DNA of 64,000 nucleotides from Rhodamnia argentea (GCF_020921035.1 NC_063159.1:4898001-4962000), one strand, 5' to 3'. Positions 22,488 to 36,797 are shown, counted from the stretch's first letter. The notes: generated by a model from the letters alone, not told the origin. Numbers and translations are program-made.

Positions 22488-25400
22488 TCATATGTGCCAC
22501 CATTTTCGACTTTCCATCACCTTGACAAGCTCATTGGCTAGTGAAGCAAAATCTTCAGCTCCACTCTGCAGTTCAGCAGTTCGCTGGTTGATTCTCTGAT
22601 AGAACCAAAACAAACACGAACTAATTTCATCAGAACACAAAAAAGTTCACCAACCCAACCGATATGCATCAAGGAAATTAAGCAAACAGCCACAAGAAAC
22701 ATAGCATTATGGACATCTCCATTTTCTTCAGTTATACCGCATATTGCGTACATTCAACACTAAAGCAACTGACAAGGCTATGTTTGAACACAAGCCAAGC
22801 GTGCACCATTCCATTTAGAATTTGAGTTATGCTTGCATTGCGAACAATCATTTACATACCATTAGGACATATTTCATCTCCGGCAACAACACTGGCAATA
22901 AACACGCAGATTACTAATGGGCAATAAATGCACTGAGCGCTTGTCTTTATAAAGAGCACGGCAAGCAGTTTCCAGACTTCTTGCATGCCTTTGTGTATTT
23001 GATAAGAGACTCCCGCAGTCACCTTAATCATGTTCAACTTGATGTTATGTTTTCATCTTAAATCAAGTCATTTTATTTTACTATAACTTTTGCCCATATA
23101 TAAATGATTAGTGTCCCTGCGAATCCAGTAACATCTATGAAAACTCATAAGGTTGCACTACCTCCAGTTTTGCCTGCCTTTCAAGAAGCTTGTTTCTTGC
23201 TTGTTCAGCCACTGCTGCAGGATCCTGAAATCATTTGCCATATAGTTTATCACCAGTTCACTCAGACAGCCGTAAAAAATGCGTGCGCATAAGAGAGACA
23301 GAGAGAGAGTCTGGCATTCATTTTGCTTACCCTTTTCCGATATTTAGCAATTATTTCTTCAGGTGTCCTCAGTCGAGGTTCCGTGACATCTGTTGCGCCG
23401 TCAAATAACTTATCCCTTTCCATTCCTTTTACAGAAGAAAATGGTGATCTAATCTATCACATCATAAGAGTCAAATATGTTGTAATGTAATTCATGTAGT
23501 GTAATGGAAAATTACTGTTGTCTTTATTTTGGGGTTTACAGATTGAATTAGACGTCGTTGGTGCAAGATCATCAATGTCAATGTCATCTGTGCAAACAAG
23601 AACCCGTAGGTTAGTAGATAGCCAAACGTGAAAAAAAGAACCAGGATGTGGTTGCAGAGATGGAGCTAACCTATGCTAAGCTCCTCTTCCTGATCATTTG
23701 TTCTAGAGGATGCATCCACAATTTCCTGATTATTTCCGAGTGTTGGTAACTGGTCTGCAAATGGAGATTTTGAGAATACATCCCCTAAATGAGTAACACC
23801 AGATTTTGAAGTCGCGGCATGTTTCCCATTGTTCGCTGCTTCTCGCATTTTAAATCCTTTGACAATGCCCCTCAGGATTCCTGGTGCAGAAGCCTGGATT
23901 GAAAAGAATTATGTAAACATACAAGTCCTGGAGATTATTGACTAGGATGCCAAAGAAAAGAAAATACCATAACCTGTTTTTTCTTCTGAGTAGAGAAAGT
24001 GAGTGCAGTGTCTGCAGCAGCAGCAAGAACCTGATCATGGAGACAAGGCAAAGCTCCCAAGGCCCTACAAATTGATATAATAATATTTGATAAATTCAAA
24101 TGTTTACAACAATAAAATAAAAAATCTAATCACTAAAATTTTTGGTATACAAACTGGATTTAATAGTAGCATAGAATACCTGAGATCATCTTCACCATCT
24201 TCAAGAGAGATGAGAGCCAATTCACACCCATTTGCCTATCGCAGATGATAACAAGTGAATCCTCAAACAAACCACAACATGCAGATTGCAAAGGAAAGTC
24301 GACGAAATATGCTTTTAAAGAAGATCAACTTGAATGATGTCTATCACACATCCTAGCTGGAAAATCATGATAGAACAGATAGCATTGCACCAGTTTTCAC
24401 TCCTTCCATTGAATATGACAGGAAACCAATTGATAGATGAGTACATCCTAGAACTTCGTCCTAGTGATTAGGTTCCTTGTCTATCATTTATGCAATACCA
24501 GGGCAATCTGTGAACCGTCAGAAGCCATCATCTTGTCCATGTTTGCCTGGAACTTCCACCTTAGAATTGCCATTAAAGAGCTTACTTTCACCAAAGCTAA
24601 ATCAGGCAAAGATCTGTCAAATTGACAATCAGAATAGTGAGGAGTGCTCTATTGCTGAGTGAAGAGAACATATCACAGAAAGAAAAACCAAGCCAGAAAG
24701 CCACAACCAAGGGAAAATTAGGTTGTATTGTCCAGTTCTGGAATATGATCACAAGACTCAAATTCACAATTACCTGATTTCAAGGTCTCCAGTCTGGTAC
24801 AGCACGACCAGCCCACGAACTTTCCCATCTTTCCTTAAAGTTGAAGTCCAACAGCAAGGCTTTGCATGTTTCACTTTACGACTAGTTTTATGATTGCCCT
24901 ATGTGAGTTAAACAATTAGATTGCTTGAAAACATAAGAATGACAAATGACTGGAGTAAAGAAATAGAAAGAGACCTGAATCACAGATTTTGTGGAGTAGA
25001 GGCGCAAGGAATCTTCATAGCACAGCAGTAAAAGTGAATCCAGCAATCTCCCCGCTGAACATGCATCTTTTGCGGATTTCAGGTGTGCAGTCTCATGTAA
25101 ATCTTTTGCAACTGTGCCTTCAGTAGTAGCATCTTTCCTGGACGAAGTGTCCTTAGTTGACAGCTCTGAAGAGACTGAAATGTTGTCATCTGAAGAAAAC
25201 TAAAATTATGTCTTCAGCACATCATATTGAACTAAATGTATTTTACATCTCACTAACCAAAATATTTCACTTGCCTATAACGTACATGGCAATTGGAGTA
25301 GATTTCTTTTTCAAGAGCAGTGGACGAGAACTGATTCGGTTACCCGTACCACCAGCTATAATAAGAATCTTTGCATCCTTGGTCAATACAAATACACTCT

Positions 25401-28400
25401 CATCTATACGATCCATCGGCATATTCACTTCCGCAATCTTTTGGCTTTTCAGTGTATTATCAATGTTACCGGATGATCTCCAATAAATGGAAATGACAGG
25501 TGACAGAGAACCACATGAACAGTCTGAGCAAAACAGAACTGATAGTGGACCCATGTCGAGCACTGCAACCTGAAATAGAAACATAAATCAGCTTTCTCAA
25601 GAAAGAAAATCAAGCAAAAAAGGAAAAGTATACTTGAATAACCAAGCATTATGATCCTCACTTGGCCAGACTGAAATCCGACGGCGAGTTTGCTTGCATG
25701 ATTCACAAACTGTAGTACTTGAACTGGAGAGCTGAAAAGAGAAAAAACAGCTTTGCATTGGCATGCCGCTTCTGAAAGCAAAGGGTGCACTGGCAAGTTT
25801 GAACAGTATTAGGTTAGAAAAAAGAGGTCCAGAAAATCCTACATTATCACACAAGGAAAAGGTCCAGCAGATACAAGGAACTCTTGCAGGAAAAATGCCA
25901 TAAAAAGACATTCTCAGAATGAGCCCAGAAAAATCCAGTGAATTCACTAGCCAATATAAAGTCATCTGACTACAACAATTTATCTTCAGCTCATTTGAAC
26001 GACTATGTCTATTACACTGCCAAGCAATATATGCCATTACTGCAACTAGAAATTCCACCTAGGTTGCATACAAGCCCTTTTTGTCTGATCTCAAAGAGGT
26101 TGCTATTTCCGCATTTCCAATCGCAATGCAACACTAGCCAACATCAGTGCAAATGGTTGCATTGATTTAGAAGGTCATGTCAAATCCTACCAATTTCCTG
26201 CAAGCAGCATTCAGTATCTTGAAGATAAATCTACCGGGAAGAGCATATTGGGATCGCAGCTTCACTTTAGACACTCAGGTTCAAATTACTACACCTACTC
26301 CCACAAGCGACGGCTCACATTTTGGAATCTATATCCAAGGAAAATCAATTTTCACCCATTCTTCCCAGGATAAATTATATTATCGAAGTGTCAAGCAAGA
26401 TTTCAAGGGTCGTCATTAAACAATGGCCAACATCCAAAGGATAAACATTATGTATCCTGCAAGTAAATAAAGCAGACTTCCATTTTGGAACTAAGCATTG
26501 TCCATGTTGTCATTTGAATTTCTGCTAGTTACATATCACTCTGAAGATACCCATTGTGCATGTGTTGTTTGTAAATGGAAACTGGTTTTCTCACTAATGG
26601 TGTTTGTAATAAATCTCAATATCAAAATCACCTTCATGTCTATAGTCTGTTATGAAGTGAAAGTTTTTGTCAGTTGTCCCACTCTTGAGATTATATATGA
26701 GCACCTGGACAAGCAAAAAAGGGGGTGAGGCTTTATGCATTCAAAACAATCTAATACACAAGAACAGAAGAATTTTCAGGAAAAGATGTTCTTCTGACCA
26801 AGCCACTTTCGTTGCCAACAGCCAAATTCAGTGTGAAAACACACAAGTCTAAAGATGAAACTGCTGCAGTCAAGCCAGCCACTTGAATACCCTGCACCTG
26901 GCAATTCAAAGCTTAAATTCGAAAGATGCGTATTTGCAGTAACTTTAGACTAAGATTATGGAAGATAAGAATAGGAAATTAACTTGTCCTTCCAATGTAA
27001 AAATAGAAGACAAGATAGGGTGTGTTGCATCCCACATCCTCACAGATCCGTCTTGATATCCAGCTATATAGACTCTGCCAATTACACTCTCTTCAATATT
27101 TGATATTTGACAAGGCACACCTCCAGTCAAGGGCCAATCTGATATACCATTTACGGAAGTTACTGGTTTGGCCACTGCACTTATCTGCATAAATACAACA
27201 AGGACATATAATAGTGTCGAAGAACATTTAGTTGTACAATTAAGTGAGCTAGGGTACGAGACATGCAGGAATGCAACCTTTGAGAGGTCCTTTGACGAGC
27301 ATTCTGGTAACTTATAAAGCCTCGCAGAAGTCAGCAATGGATTTCTTGCTGGTATTACTGTAGGAAACTCTAAAGCAGAAACAGATGGTTTTCTCTCATG
27401 TTGAGACATCAAGGTAGAAAGGTAGGAGTCATCGAAAAAATGCAGTTGCCCAGGACAGGTCAATAAAAGAAGATCAACACTAAGATTACCCCCTGCTCCA
27501 ACACTTGGTAACAAAATCATATCCGCAAAAGAGCCAGCTAAGGTGAGATCAACACGCCCAATACATCTCAGAGTTTCTGCCCCCGATGACCATTCAAGAT
27601 TTAAAACCTGAAGCAGTAGCTGAAATTGTAAGAGCATAATCAACAACGACAAGATTTCAAGGGTTCAAACAAGCAGCTGCATTGATTAATCGCCTGATTA
27701 AGGCTAATCTTAGTAATGTGATAACCATAGCTGGTGAGAAATAGGACAAACCAAACATACAAATTGTGATAATATAGCGAGTTGCCTTCGAGGCAAATGT
27801 TTTGTAGAGTATTTCAAATTTGATCCATCTGAAGCACATCAACATGTTCATGGATATCCTATTTTAAGTTTATTGAGTAACCATAAAATGAGAATTAACA
27901 GCGAAATAGGCTATGATAAGTTATGTCGTACTGTCAAAACTTCGTCAGCCCCTATCTGATCACCACCATAGGCGAAGAGAAGGCCATTATAGTTGTGAGA
28001 TTTCTTGGTTGGAAACCACTGCAAGACAATGACAGGGAGTCTCCTCTCCTCAGATGACAATCGCAGCCTAACAACGTCACTTGAAGGTAAATTGGCACCC
28101 GGGGCTTTATCGACGGAAGAAGATGATGTTTTCCAGAACAAAATATCTCCATCTACGTATCCCACAGCAGCAATAGACCCATCACAAGATGCCCAACATA
28201 GAGCACTGATTTCTTTCTCCCCAAGATAGTATCCAGATGTATCCTCTGAAAGATTATCCTTTTTGAAAGCAGAACTGAAAGATCCATCCTTCAAACAGAG
28301 ATCTTTACCCCCTCCAGTGAAAAGAATCCGACCTTTGGAAACATCCCAAAGAATAAGCAGCCCACACTCATATGCAATAAGTACTCTGCAAGAAAAAAAT

Positions 28401-31400
28401 ATAATAAATAAAAACTCTGTATTAATGCAGACGATCACACATATCAAAATCCATCACATAATTACTCAATAATGCTAAAATGATGACATCTTGACCAGGT
28501 CCATGCAAACATCAGGACATGAAAATTCACACAAGGACAATAAAAACATGGATTCTTTTGGTTTGTGGATATGACTGCCAAGAGTAACCTGTGACTCACG
28601 TCTAAGGACATAGAAGGAAGAATGAGAATGTATAATCCAATATAAGATTAAGTAAATTAGTATATTTGTAGCTCTTGAATGAGCTATCGGTAGAGTTTTC
28701 TGGAAAAGATATTTCACTCCACACCAATTGGAAATCCAACAAATACGGCTTGAGAAAAATATGGTCTGTCCTGTTAGGATGGCAGCACGTTATTCATTCA
28801 GTATTTTGATGGTTAAATTCAGAAGAGATTATGTGAACAAAATGTTCCAGAGCGGGAACAGAATGGATCCATGGAAGTCAATCTGACAGAATTGAATTCC
28901 TTGAAGACAGAAATTCGATCATGCCTTCAGCATACAACTTCAGGGAGTATAAAGCGTTCGCATAACAACACCTATGGTAAAGGGATGACTACTGCATTTG
29001 TTAGCAGCGCACATCCAGATCTGAGAATTGTCCAACTGGCGACACATGCGTTCTTAGGATGACAGCAAGCACAATGTGCCTACTATCTGCAAACCAAAGC
29101 TATGACCAAATCAGCTCAACCTAAATTAAGAACAAGATTGTTTCAAAAAGATTGTTGGATCAGCAACAACAAAATAACAACAAAGCCTCACATACAGGGT
29201 GATATAATAAATGAAGAGAGTTGTAGATGACTAAAATTCATTGATCTTACCTATCCCCAGATAGACATGGTTGGTGGAGAACTCCAACAATCGGATGATG
29301 ATCGTCTGGAAATGAAATTTCTAAAACTTCTGCAAAGAGAACAAAGGAACTAAATCACTGTCTGAGCATAACCATATTATTATGAAAATTCTATGAACGA
29401 AAGGAAGTTCCAAACAGAGGTGCTCTTTGAATATGCTCAACTGTACTCTTTGAATATGCTCCAAACTCGTAGAGATCTAACTCAAAGTTCTACAACAGTA
29501 TCAATCTATTAATATTGTCTACAACTTTCCTGACAGCTTAAGCTTTTAGGAGAACTGTTAATTCAAATGGCGTCAAAGCTTAGGGTCGAGGATTCAGATC
29601 TTGGCACTCCTTTTTATTGTCATTATCTGTCACTCCTGTTCGTCATCCAGCTGTACTCTGAGTGGTTATGTCCACATCTGATATTTCATATGTAATGTCT
29701 GGTTACTACAGTACTCAACTTGTAAATAAGCATTTTAACAACCTAAGTGATTTAGCACAAGGGTTATACGACTTTGAAACCTTATTTGAGAAATTTTCAA
29801 TTTGTTGCAGAAGAACGAGAGCATACAACTCATTATCAACCTAAGATTCAACCTATTCATATTCCTTAGGTAGCTAATGGAAATAGTTCTCAAGGTGCCT
29901 ACAAAAGGAATTGGAAACTGGTTGTCAACATGCGATGCTCCATAAGATGTAAAACAGTCTAAAGATACATGACATGAGCACCACCAAATATTCTTCTGAT
30001 GGTACATGTATTAAATCCAGGCAAGTGTTTCCTAAGAGTAATTTCTAATTAAAAGAAAGTCATAACCACATGCATGTGAGAAAAAAAACAATATTGAAAA
30101 TCCTATTTGTAGCAGCATCCCAAAAGAATTGTTCCCAGGTGGGTTAAAGGCAATGGCATGAGAATTAGGCCATCAGCAGATACTGCTAATTATCATCAGC
30201 TTCGTGATGAGTTTACTCAAGACACCATTTAACAGTGTCATCAGCAACATATGTGTGGATACTATTAACATATAGATATATTTTTTTTTATGGATATGGA
30301 TCCATTTGGTTTATTTGATTCTTGCTCGCCGGTGTGGGCGTTAGAGCATTGAGAGGACCTTTCACTAGTATGAGAAGAAACGGAAAGGACGCACCTTTGA
30401 TGTAGCAGTTATCATGCCCACGGTAAACTGTTCAGATTTTTCCTCTTTTCTTATCAATGAATAGATCTCTTTACTTGTACGACCTAGATGTCTCGTCTTT
30501 ATCAAAATAAGTGATTCGATGGATGGGATTTAGTATGATACTTCTGAAACCAATAAGATTGCTATTCAAATATTACTTCTTAGAACGTACAGATTTGACC
30601 ACATAAGCAGGACCACCGGTGCAGCAGTTGACTAGACATCTAGGGTTAAAGCACTGTTTCGGTCTGTGCCTTCCCTGCTCTGGTACTTGGAATGGAAATA
30701 CCCGAATCTAGCTCAATGGCCGGTCCCCAAGAGCTCTCTACTAACTAACTAGCTCCCACTCTGCTTCCAAAATCTTCACTGTCTTGAAAGGGGCTAGTCC
30801 TTCCTATCAGTTTCAGGCCAAGGTGTTGCAAGTTCGGCTAACGAAGGTTCAGCAGCTCTAAGAAAAGTTGGTTTCAAAGAGCCGGATGCAAACGTTGTAC
30901 ATTTCCCCGCATGCTTACCCAACCCGTAAACTACTCTTCTATCTCTCCCAGGAACAATTTGATTTCACAAAGTTCTAGATCAGTAAATTTAGAAATTCTC
31001 GTCAATTATGGAAAAACTGCAATAGACTGACCATTTAGAAAGGGAAGGAGGGGTTACTGCTTATAGAAGTTGCAGGAATGTGATAAGGCAACTGACAAAG
31101 TTCTCCACTTTCGGCATCGCACTTCAGTACAGAAAGCAAACCATGCTCATCACCAACATAGCTGCACGTGATGATAAAGTAGCAGTAACTTGAAGCATTT
31201 ACAACCTATTCTCTTGCAAATCAGTTGGAATGAAATAAGGAACAGATAAAATTACTGCACAATCTTACATGAAGTTGGAGCCTGCAATTACAGAAAAAGC
31301 TGTAACGTTTGACTCCCATTGTAAACAAGAAGCTAGGCTCCTGCTCTCCAGATTCCAAACCTATAAAGAATGGCATCGATACAATGAAATTTTTTTCTTT

Positions 31401-34008
31401 ATTATACTCTATTTATCCTAATTCAGAAGTCCCAAAGACGAAGCCTAAGCCCCTGTTGGTTCATGCCTGGATGTAGTTGTCATTCGAGATACTGACTAAG
31501 ATTCCCTGGTTCCTCAGGAACTGTCAGAAAACAGGTTAACAGTTAGTCCTGGGTAAAGGAAATTTGAAGGGGATATCTAAGTGCTACACAAGCATGTGCA
31601 GCAAAACAAAGTTCTACTTCCCCCTAGCAGACAAAGCATACACTACAAGACCAACACTGCAACCATGCCACTGCAAAATAAGAGATCAATTTCCCATAGC
31701 TTTTTAATCATTTTATCTAAGTGTCAGTTTAAATTACGACCAAAAAGCTCCTTACTTCAAGCTAAACCATCCTAAACAAAATCATATAATCTAAAAAGTA
31801 CATATCACTCTATATGTGTATTGAACAAAGAAAGCCATCACATGGCAGCTCGAATGAAACAATGCCATAAGTAACACCTAGAAAATGCGAAACAAAAGAA
31901 AGAGAATCAAAGGCAGCAACCACATATGTCCGCAGCTACATGGATAGTTAAATATACATCCGAAATTCTAGACTTTAATAGATGATGACCCAGATTTGCA
32001 GTTGAAATAAGCCGCAAAGAGCGGAAATACATTCCAAGATTATTTCCACACAGAACTTAATTGATTAATAATGTACTGTCTTTAAAGTATGAAGTTTATA
32101 AAGAAGAAAGCTAAAGAAATGCTATATTCCATAGTCATCCATCATGTATCAAAACCTCATGAGACAATCTCACCCCCCCCCAAAAAACCCCCAACCCAAA
32201 AAAAACAAAAAAACAAAACAAAATAGACATGTAAAAGCTATGTTTCTTCAGGGAAAAAGCAGTCGAAATCTTTCACCCATTAATACTGCTCAATATTGTT
32301 GAATGGAAATCACTCCCTCCTAACAACATGGTGTTTCTTTTTAGTCCGCACTAGAATAAGGAATGTGGTAAATTGGATAACAAGAGCATAGGACCAAGAC
32401 ATTTTAAGTCATTTGACATCAGAGCTCTTCTACATCTACAAGTACTCAATTCTCAGACCCACATCACGTAGATTGCCCAGTTCTATTCTAGCTGTGGCTC
32501 GAAGAAATTGCTCTTAGCATACTTGTCAATGGAGATAGAGAGAAGCCCAAGCATTTGATACCAGGCACTCTTTGACTCAGTAACTTTTACCAGATTTCAC
32601 TCATGCATGGTGCTCATTATGCTGTCAAGAAAAGAAGCAGTAACTTGTATACTCCTATCAATTTTTGCTTAAAAAGCACTGGACATCGGCCTTTTCATAT
32701 AATAAACTGAAAACCAAAATATCTGAATAGAAAACATTTTTGAAAGGTTCATTAACATATGCATTCACTCTTCAAAGTCAAAACCAGAGCATGGAAAATA
32801 GCAACGGGAATCTGCATTTCATGAGGAAGAGACAAACCTCTAAGTGTTTGATAGGAACTTGTCTAGGAGATACGAAAAGTCCTTCAATGCCATCACCACC
32901 TATCACTTTGATCCTGCCATCTCTGCAACAAGAATATGAACGTACAGAAGTTCAAAACTGCATGTTCAGTTCTGCAGTCCACATGGTTTAAGTTGCCACA
33001 TAATGGAGGAGATTATAAACTCTTTCAAGACTTCCATCAAGAGAAAACAGCAGCATTCAACTTACAGGGTACCGATCGCCAAAAGGCGCTGAATGGGGTC
33101 AAAAGCAAGAATTGAAGCTGTGGAGGGGACCCCATAGTGGACATAAACGCGCAAATCCAAATCCTTCCATACTGAATTGTCATGCTGTGCGTCCCCCTGC
33201 GTAAGTATTCTCTTCCATTAATCAAGCCATCTCACACCAAAAATCACCAAACAAGAATGACAAAAAGAGAAGGAATGCGAACGACCACACAAGATCAACG
33301 CTCTAATGAAATTTGGCAACCACAACAGAGTGTGATTGCACATCTTGAGCTATCAGTAACACGCAAAATGTCTCCAAATCACTTCAGCTCCATATGCAAA
33401 CACTGCATTCCTCAATCACAGCTCAACAGTCACGTGCCACTTGTCACTAAACTGGCATCGGAAGTGTATATCAGTCCCCAAATCAATCCGCATGTTAAAA
33501 ACCCAACCCAAAACCTTAAACTGTTAGCAGGCGGGAGAAAGTGTGTCAAGTATATAAAGAGCGTATAAACCCTCCCTGTGGACAAACTAGTACCCATCTC
33601 ACATGCAAATCGGACTAAGATGGCACACGGAATTGACCCACATACTTGGAGTGAAACCGATACTATGTTAAAAAGGTCCGAACCCATTGCTTAAACTGCT
33701 TAAACTGTGTGAGGTGGAGGGTGACAACGTGTATGAACAGAGCATGTAAACAAAGTAGACAAGACGCGAGATCCTTTCAACACGGCAAGTCATCGCCATT
33801 CGCTAGTGCAAGAATAACTCCGAAAAAAAAAGGGAGAATCACCCCGAAGCTACGACAAAGGCTGCTATCGGCCGGTAGCGAAAAGCTGCAATGAAGTGGA
33901 ATGCCGAGACAAAAACGAACAAGCCAAGAAAAGCAGAGAGAGAGAGAGAGAGAAAAAAACCTGGGAAGGACTGTGAATCGCTTTCTCGAACAGTCGCTTC
34001 GCGAACAT
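22488..34008 (-). CDS. Tomosyn-like WD40 protein with C-terminal R-SNARE-like motif
   Basis: Homologous to the plant Lgl/tomosyn proteins (Arabidopsis At5g05570 type), which bind syntaxin-type SNAREs and modulate exocytosis. Twenty-four exons join in frame to 1111 residues: 34008-33961, 33196-33066, 32922-32838, 31520-31467, 31360-31269, 31161-31058, 29329-29251, 28385-27932, 27607-27278, 27184-26984, 26897-26799, 26704-26632, 25789-25662, 25569-25275, 25189-24975, 24898-24774, 24613-24499, 24235-24180, 24064-23974, 23893-23671, 23587-23516, 23425-23331, 23224-23162 and 22595-22488. It starts [15 protein letters not shown]40-type blades include [20 protein letters not shown] and [14 protein letters not shown]. 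Residues about 1024-1111 ([12 protein letters not shown] to the WWHI end) form the SNARE-like coiled coil. Introns 4 and 14 use GC donors. Intron 6 (about 1.7 kb) is the longest. Exon 22's start (AAAAG acceptor) is the least certain join. Confidence 0.93.
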
Positions 34009-35342
34009 GGCGAATCGGGCAGCAAAATTAGGAGATTCCGAAGGTTTTCTCGTTTCAGGATTTGAAATTTGGTCTTGAAATGGAGACGATGTTGGAGTTG
34101 CTCGGGGGTTTATGATCGTTTCGAGGAACGCCTCGTTGGATTGGTTGCAGCTCCAACAACTCCTTTTGTCCCGAGAAAATCAACCCAACATTGGGTGGTC
34201 CGGCCGCCACGTCAGCAAAGTCCAGTCCATTCATTGGTCGCCACGTGTGCACTTGTTCCCTCTCCCCCCCACACGCTCTTCACTTTCTCTTTTCTCCTTT
34301 CAAAGAACGTAAGGTCTTCCTCCATCCAAAGGTGTCTCTCCGCCTCCGCCGCCGGCTCTCCGATTCGTTACCTGCCCTCTCCTTCACCTGTCTCGGTTCC
34401 AACCGGTTGAGTGGGCGACGGCCGACGTGGCCACCGCAACCTCGGTCGGTGCTCTGAACCCGATAGGATCGCAGGGCGGGTGGGGCGGGGTGTCTCTCCT
34501 TGTGCTCGAGCTCGTCTTCGTCCTCCTCCGCCAGAGGCGACCGGGCCCGTGACCGCCGGCTCGAAGCTCACCGTCTCCTGCCCGGTGAAGTGCAGAACAG
34601 GGAGTTCGCTTTGAGGGAGTTAACTTGACCAATGTCCAAAATCTCTGCTGGTGGTAATGGATTGGCCATGAACTATGCGCAAATCAACATCTTCTCTCTG
34701 ATCGACGGACTGACTCAAGTTCGAGAAGTTCAGGCCCAACAAGGAGTAAGGTCTGACTCAAAGACAAACTTCACATTACGCACTCGAGAGATGCCGAAGT
34801 TTCTACGACCGACGTGTCCTTGCTTTCGTCTGAGTCAAAGGTAAGCGTATATCCTAGAAGAAGTTCATCCCCAGAACCCGAATAGCTACAGAGCAAGAAA
34901 CAGAGCACTTCAGCACGCAGCATGAACGTTAAAAAAAAAAAAGAGCCAACGAAGGAAGGCATTGTAAGTAATCCAAATTGCCGACGCCGCCGACACTTTT
35001 TCTCCCCTGCGCCATTAAGGCCTTCTTCCAAGTTGTGGAGTGATCAAAGGCTCGCAAAGAAACACATAAAAACTCTGGAACGGAAAAGAGAGTCTTATGG
35101 CTGCTTTTATTAGCTGGTCTCCCGTGAATGCCTTTGGGTAATCCTATTACCTCTTCTGCCGGTCTAGGTCCGTACGCTCTCTTTAGCACGATGTCAAGTC
35201 ATGAAACCATCGAAGCCTGACTCGCAAAAGCTAGATACTGTTTTTATCGCTGTAAAGTGGATTAGAATAAAATACGTTTGGTACTGCTTTTCTAGATAAG
35301 GTTCAGCCGGAAAAAGGGGTGACGCAGCTTTTACAGGCAGAA
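34009..35342. other. Upstream region of the tomosyn-like gene
   Basis: 34009-34330 is the probable promoter and 5' leader of the minus-strand gene. 34320-34620 is GC-rich, with overlapping open frames on both strands (such as minus 34571-34368 and plus 34411-34614) that I read as composition effects. A minus-strand stretch at about 34890-34776 has exon-like sequence (YSGSGDELLLGYTLTFDSD), but I could not assign it. Confidence 0.35.
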
Positions 35343-35632
35343 AAATGACATAAATAGTCCATGAACTTTTGATACTTATTCAATTTAGTCCATGAATTTT
35401 TCATTAAATCTAGTTCAAAGACAACGTCAAATATTTTCACATAGTTCGGGGACTAGATTGAATATAAACCAAAAATTTAGAGGTGACGTTGAAAAAAATT
35501 AAAAATTCTAGAACGACATTACACATTGAAACAAAATTGAAGGATTACGTTGAGCAGATTAAAAATTATGGACCACGTTGCATATTTGATCAAAGTTCGG
35601 GGACCACGAATATTTGGCAAATTGTCATTGTC
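35343..35632. mobile_element. Small TIR element, second type
   Basis: The left end (TGACATAAATAGTCCATGAA) and right end (TTTGGCAAATTGTCATTGTCA) are inverted relatives, and the interior repeats GTCCATGAA / GGGGACTA words in both orientations. No coding capacity. The boundaries are approximate and the superfamily is unknown. Confidence 0.5.
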
Positions 35633-35644
35633 ATAAAAGAAAAT

Positions 35645-36315
35645 GTTACTCATAGATCGGGAAAAGTGTTCCAAAAGTCCTAAATTTATTGCACTTTTAC
35701 CAATTTAATCATAAACAAGTTAATTCTATCAATTGAATCCATTCAGCCAATTTTGGTTGGAAATCACCGATTGACTTAGACAATTTTTTAATGATATTTT
35801 CTTGAATTTCTTACATTTTTATTTTATTTTATTTTATTTTATTTTCCTTTTTTGATTTAGAGGGCCGGTGGCATTGATCGAGGGCTGACGACCCTTGTGG
35901 GCAAGGGGTCATTGCTCCTCTTTGAGGCCGATGAGGACGTCGTGAGCCCTCGATGTGCTCGGCGATGGCTTGTGCGAGAGCCGCCACACCCTCCCGTCGC
36001 TAAATCCAGCAAGAGCCGCGATCTTTGCCCTAGGCCAATGCGGGCTTCATGGCCCTTGCCAAGGAGCCGACTGGGGTCGCAACCCCTCCCTTAGTGACAG
36101 GCTGCCTCGCCGACCCTTTGAGCTAAAAAAAGAAAAGAAAAAAAGAAACAGAAAAGTAAAACTAAAAAACATTAAAAATTATCCAACTCAATGCGGTTGT
36201 GCCACGTAAGATAGCCGGTGCCTATATCAACCAATTTCCGATCAAAATTGTCCGGATAAACTAAATTGGCAAAATGTAAAAAGGTTTAGTACTTGATTAG
36301 TAAAATAAAAATAAG
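35645..36315. mobile_element. TIR element with GC-rich core, about 0.7 kb
   Basis: The left arm (CCAAAAGTCCTAAATTTATT... at about 35670) and right arm (AAAAAGGTTTAGTACTTGAT... to about 36310) are inverted relatives. The centre (35860-36110) is GC-rich with CGAGGGCTGACGACCC-like words shared in style with the elements at 20105 and 49335. Frames in the core (35897-36209) show no domain. Confidence 0.6.
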
Positions 36316-36665
36316 TTTAAGTGTATTGGAAGTCCTTAAAACTTATCACAAAAGTGCAATTAAGTCATAAAACTTTCAAAATGTGTAAACCAATCCTAAG
36401 ACATGTCACGAAAGTTTAATTAAGTCATAAACTTTCAAAATGTGCAATCAAATCCTAAAATTTGCTACGAAGATATAATCAAGTCCTAAAAATTTCAAAA
36501 AGTACGACCTATTAAAAGACTTGGTTTCACTAATTAAATAATTTTTAAGGGTAGTTGCATTTTGAAATTTTTTTAATTTAATTATATTTTCATGATAAAT
36601 TTTAGGACTTTTAAGGTACTTATTATGTAAAAAATTTTAGAATTAAATTGATAAAATTAAATTTA
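36316..36665. repeat. Tandem run of TIR-arm-like units
   Basis: Variants of AATTAAGTCATAAAACTTTC and AATCCTAAAA recur about every 60 bp between 36350 and 36500, followed by an inverted relative near 36540-36620. It looks like internally amplified or nested arms of the neighbouring TIR element family rather than a complete element. Confidence 0.55.
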
Positions 36666-36796
36666 AAGTTTTTTTTTGGGGTATACGTGTAGGGTATACT
36701 GTTAATGATTAAGTATTTAATTATTTACCCTATCTTGACCCGCCTAAATGTTAGTGCCCAGTCTATCCATCTTCTCTATCCGAAGCAACGTCCAGC

Positions 36797-36797
<1 letters not shown>

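Noticed and set aside
34368..34632. GC-rich overlapping ORFs on both strands
   Set aside because: Both strands are open in several frames with Pro/Arg/Gly bias and no domain; typical of GC-rich 5' regions.
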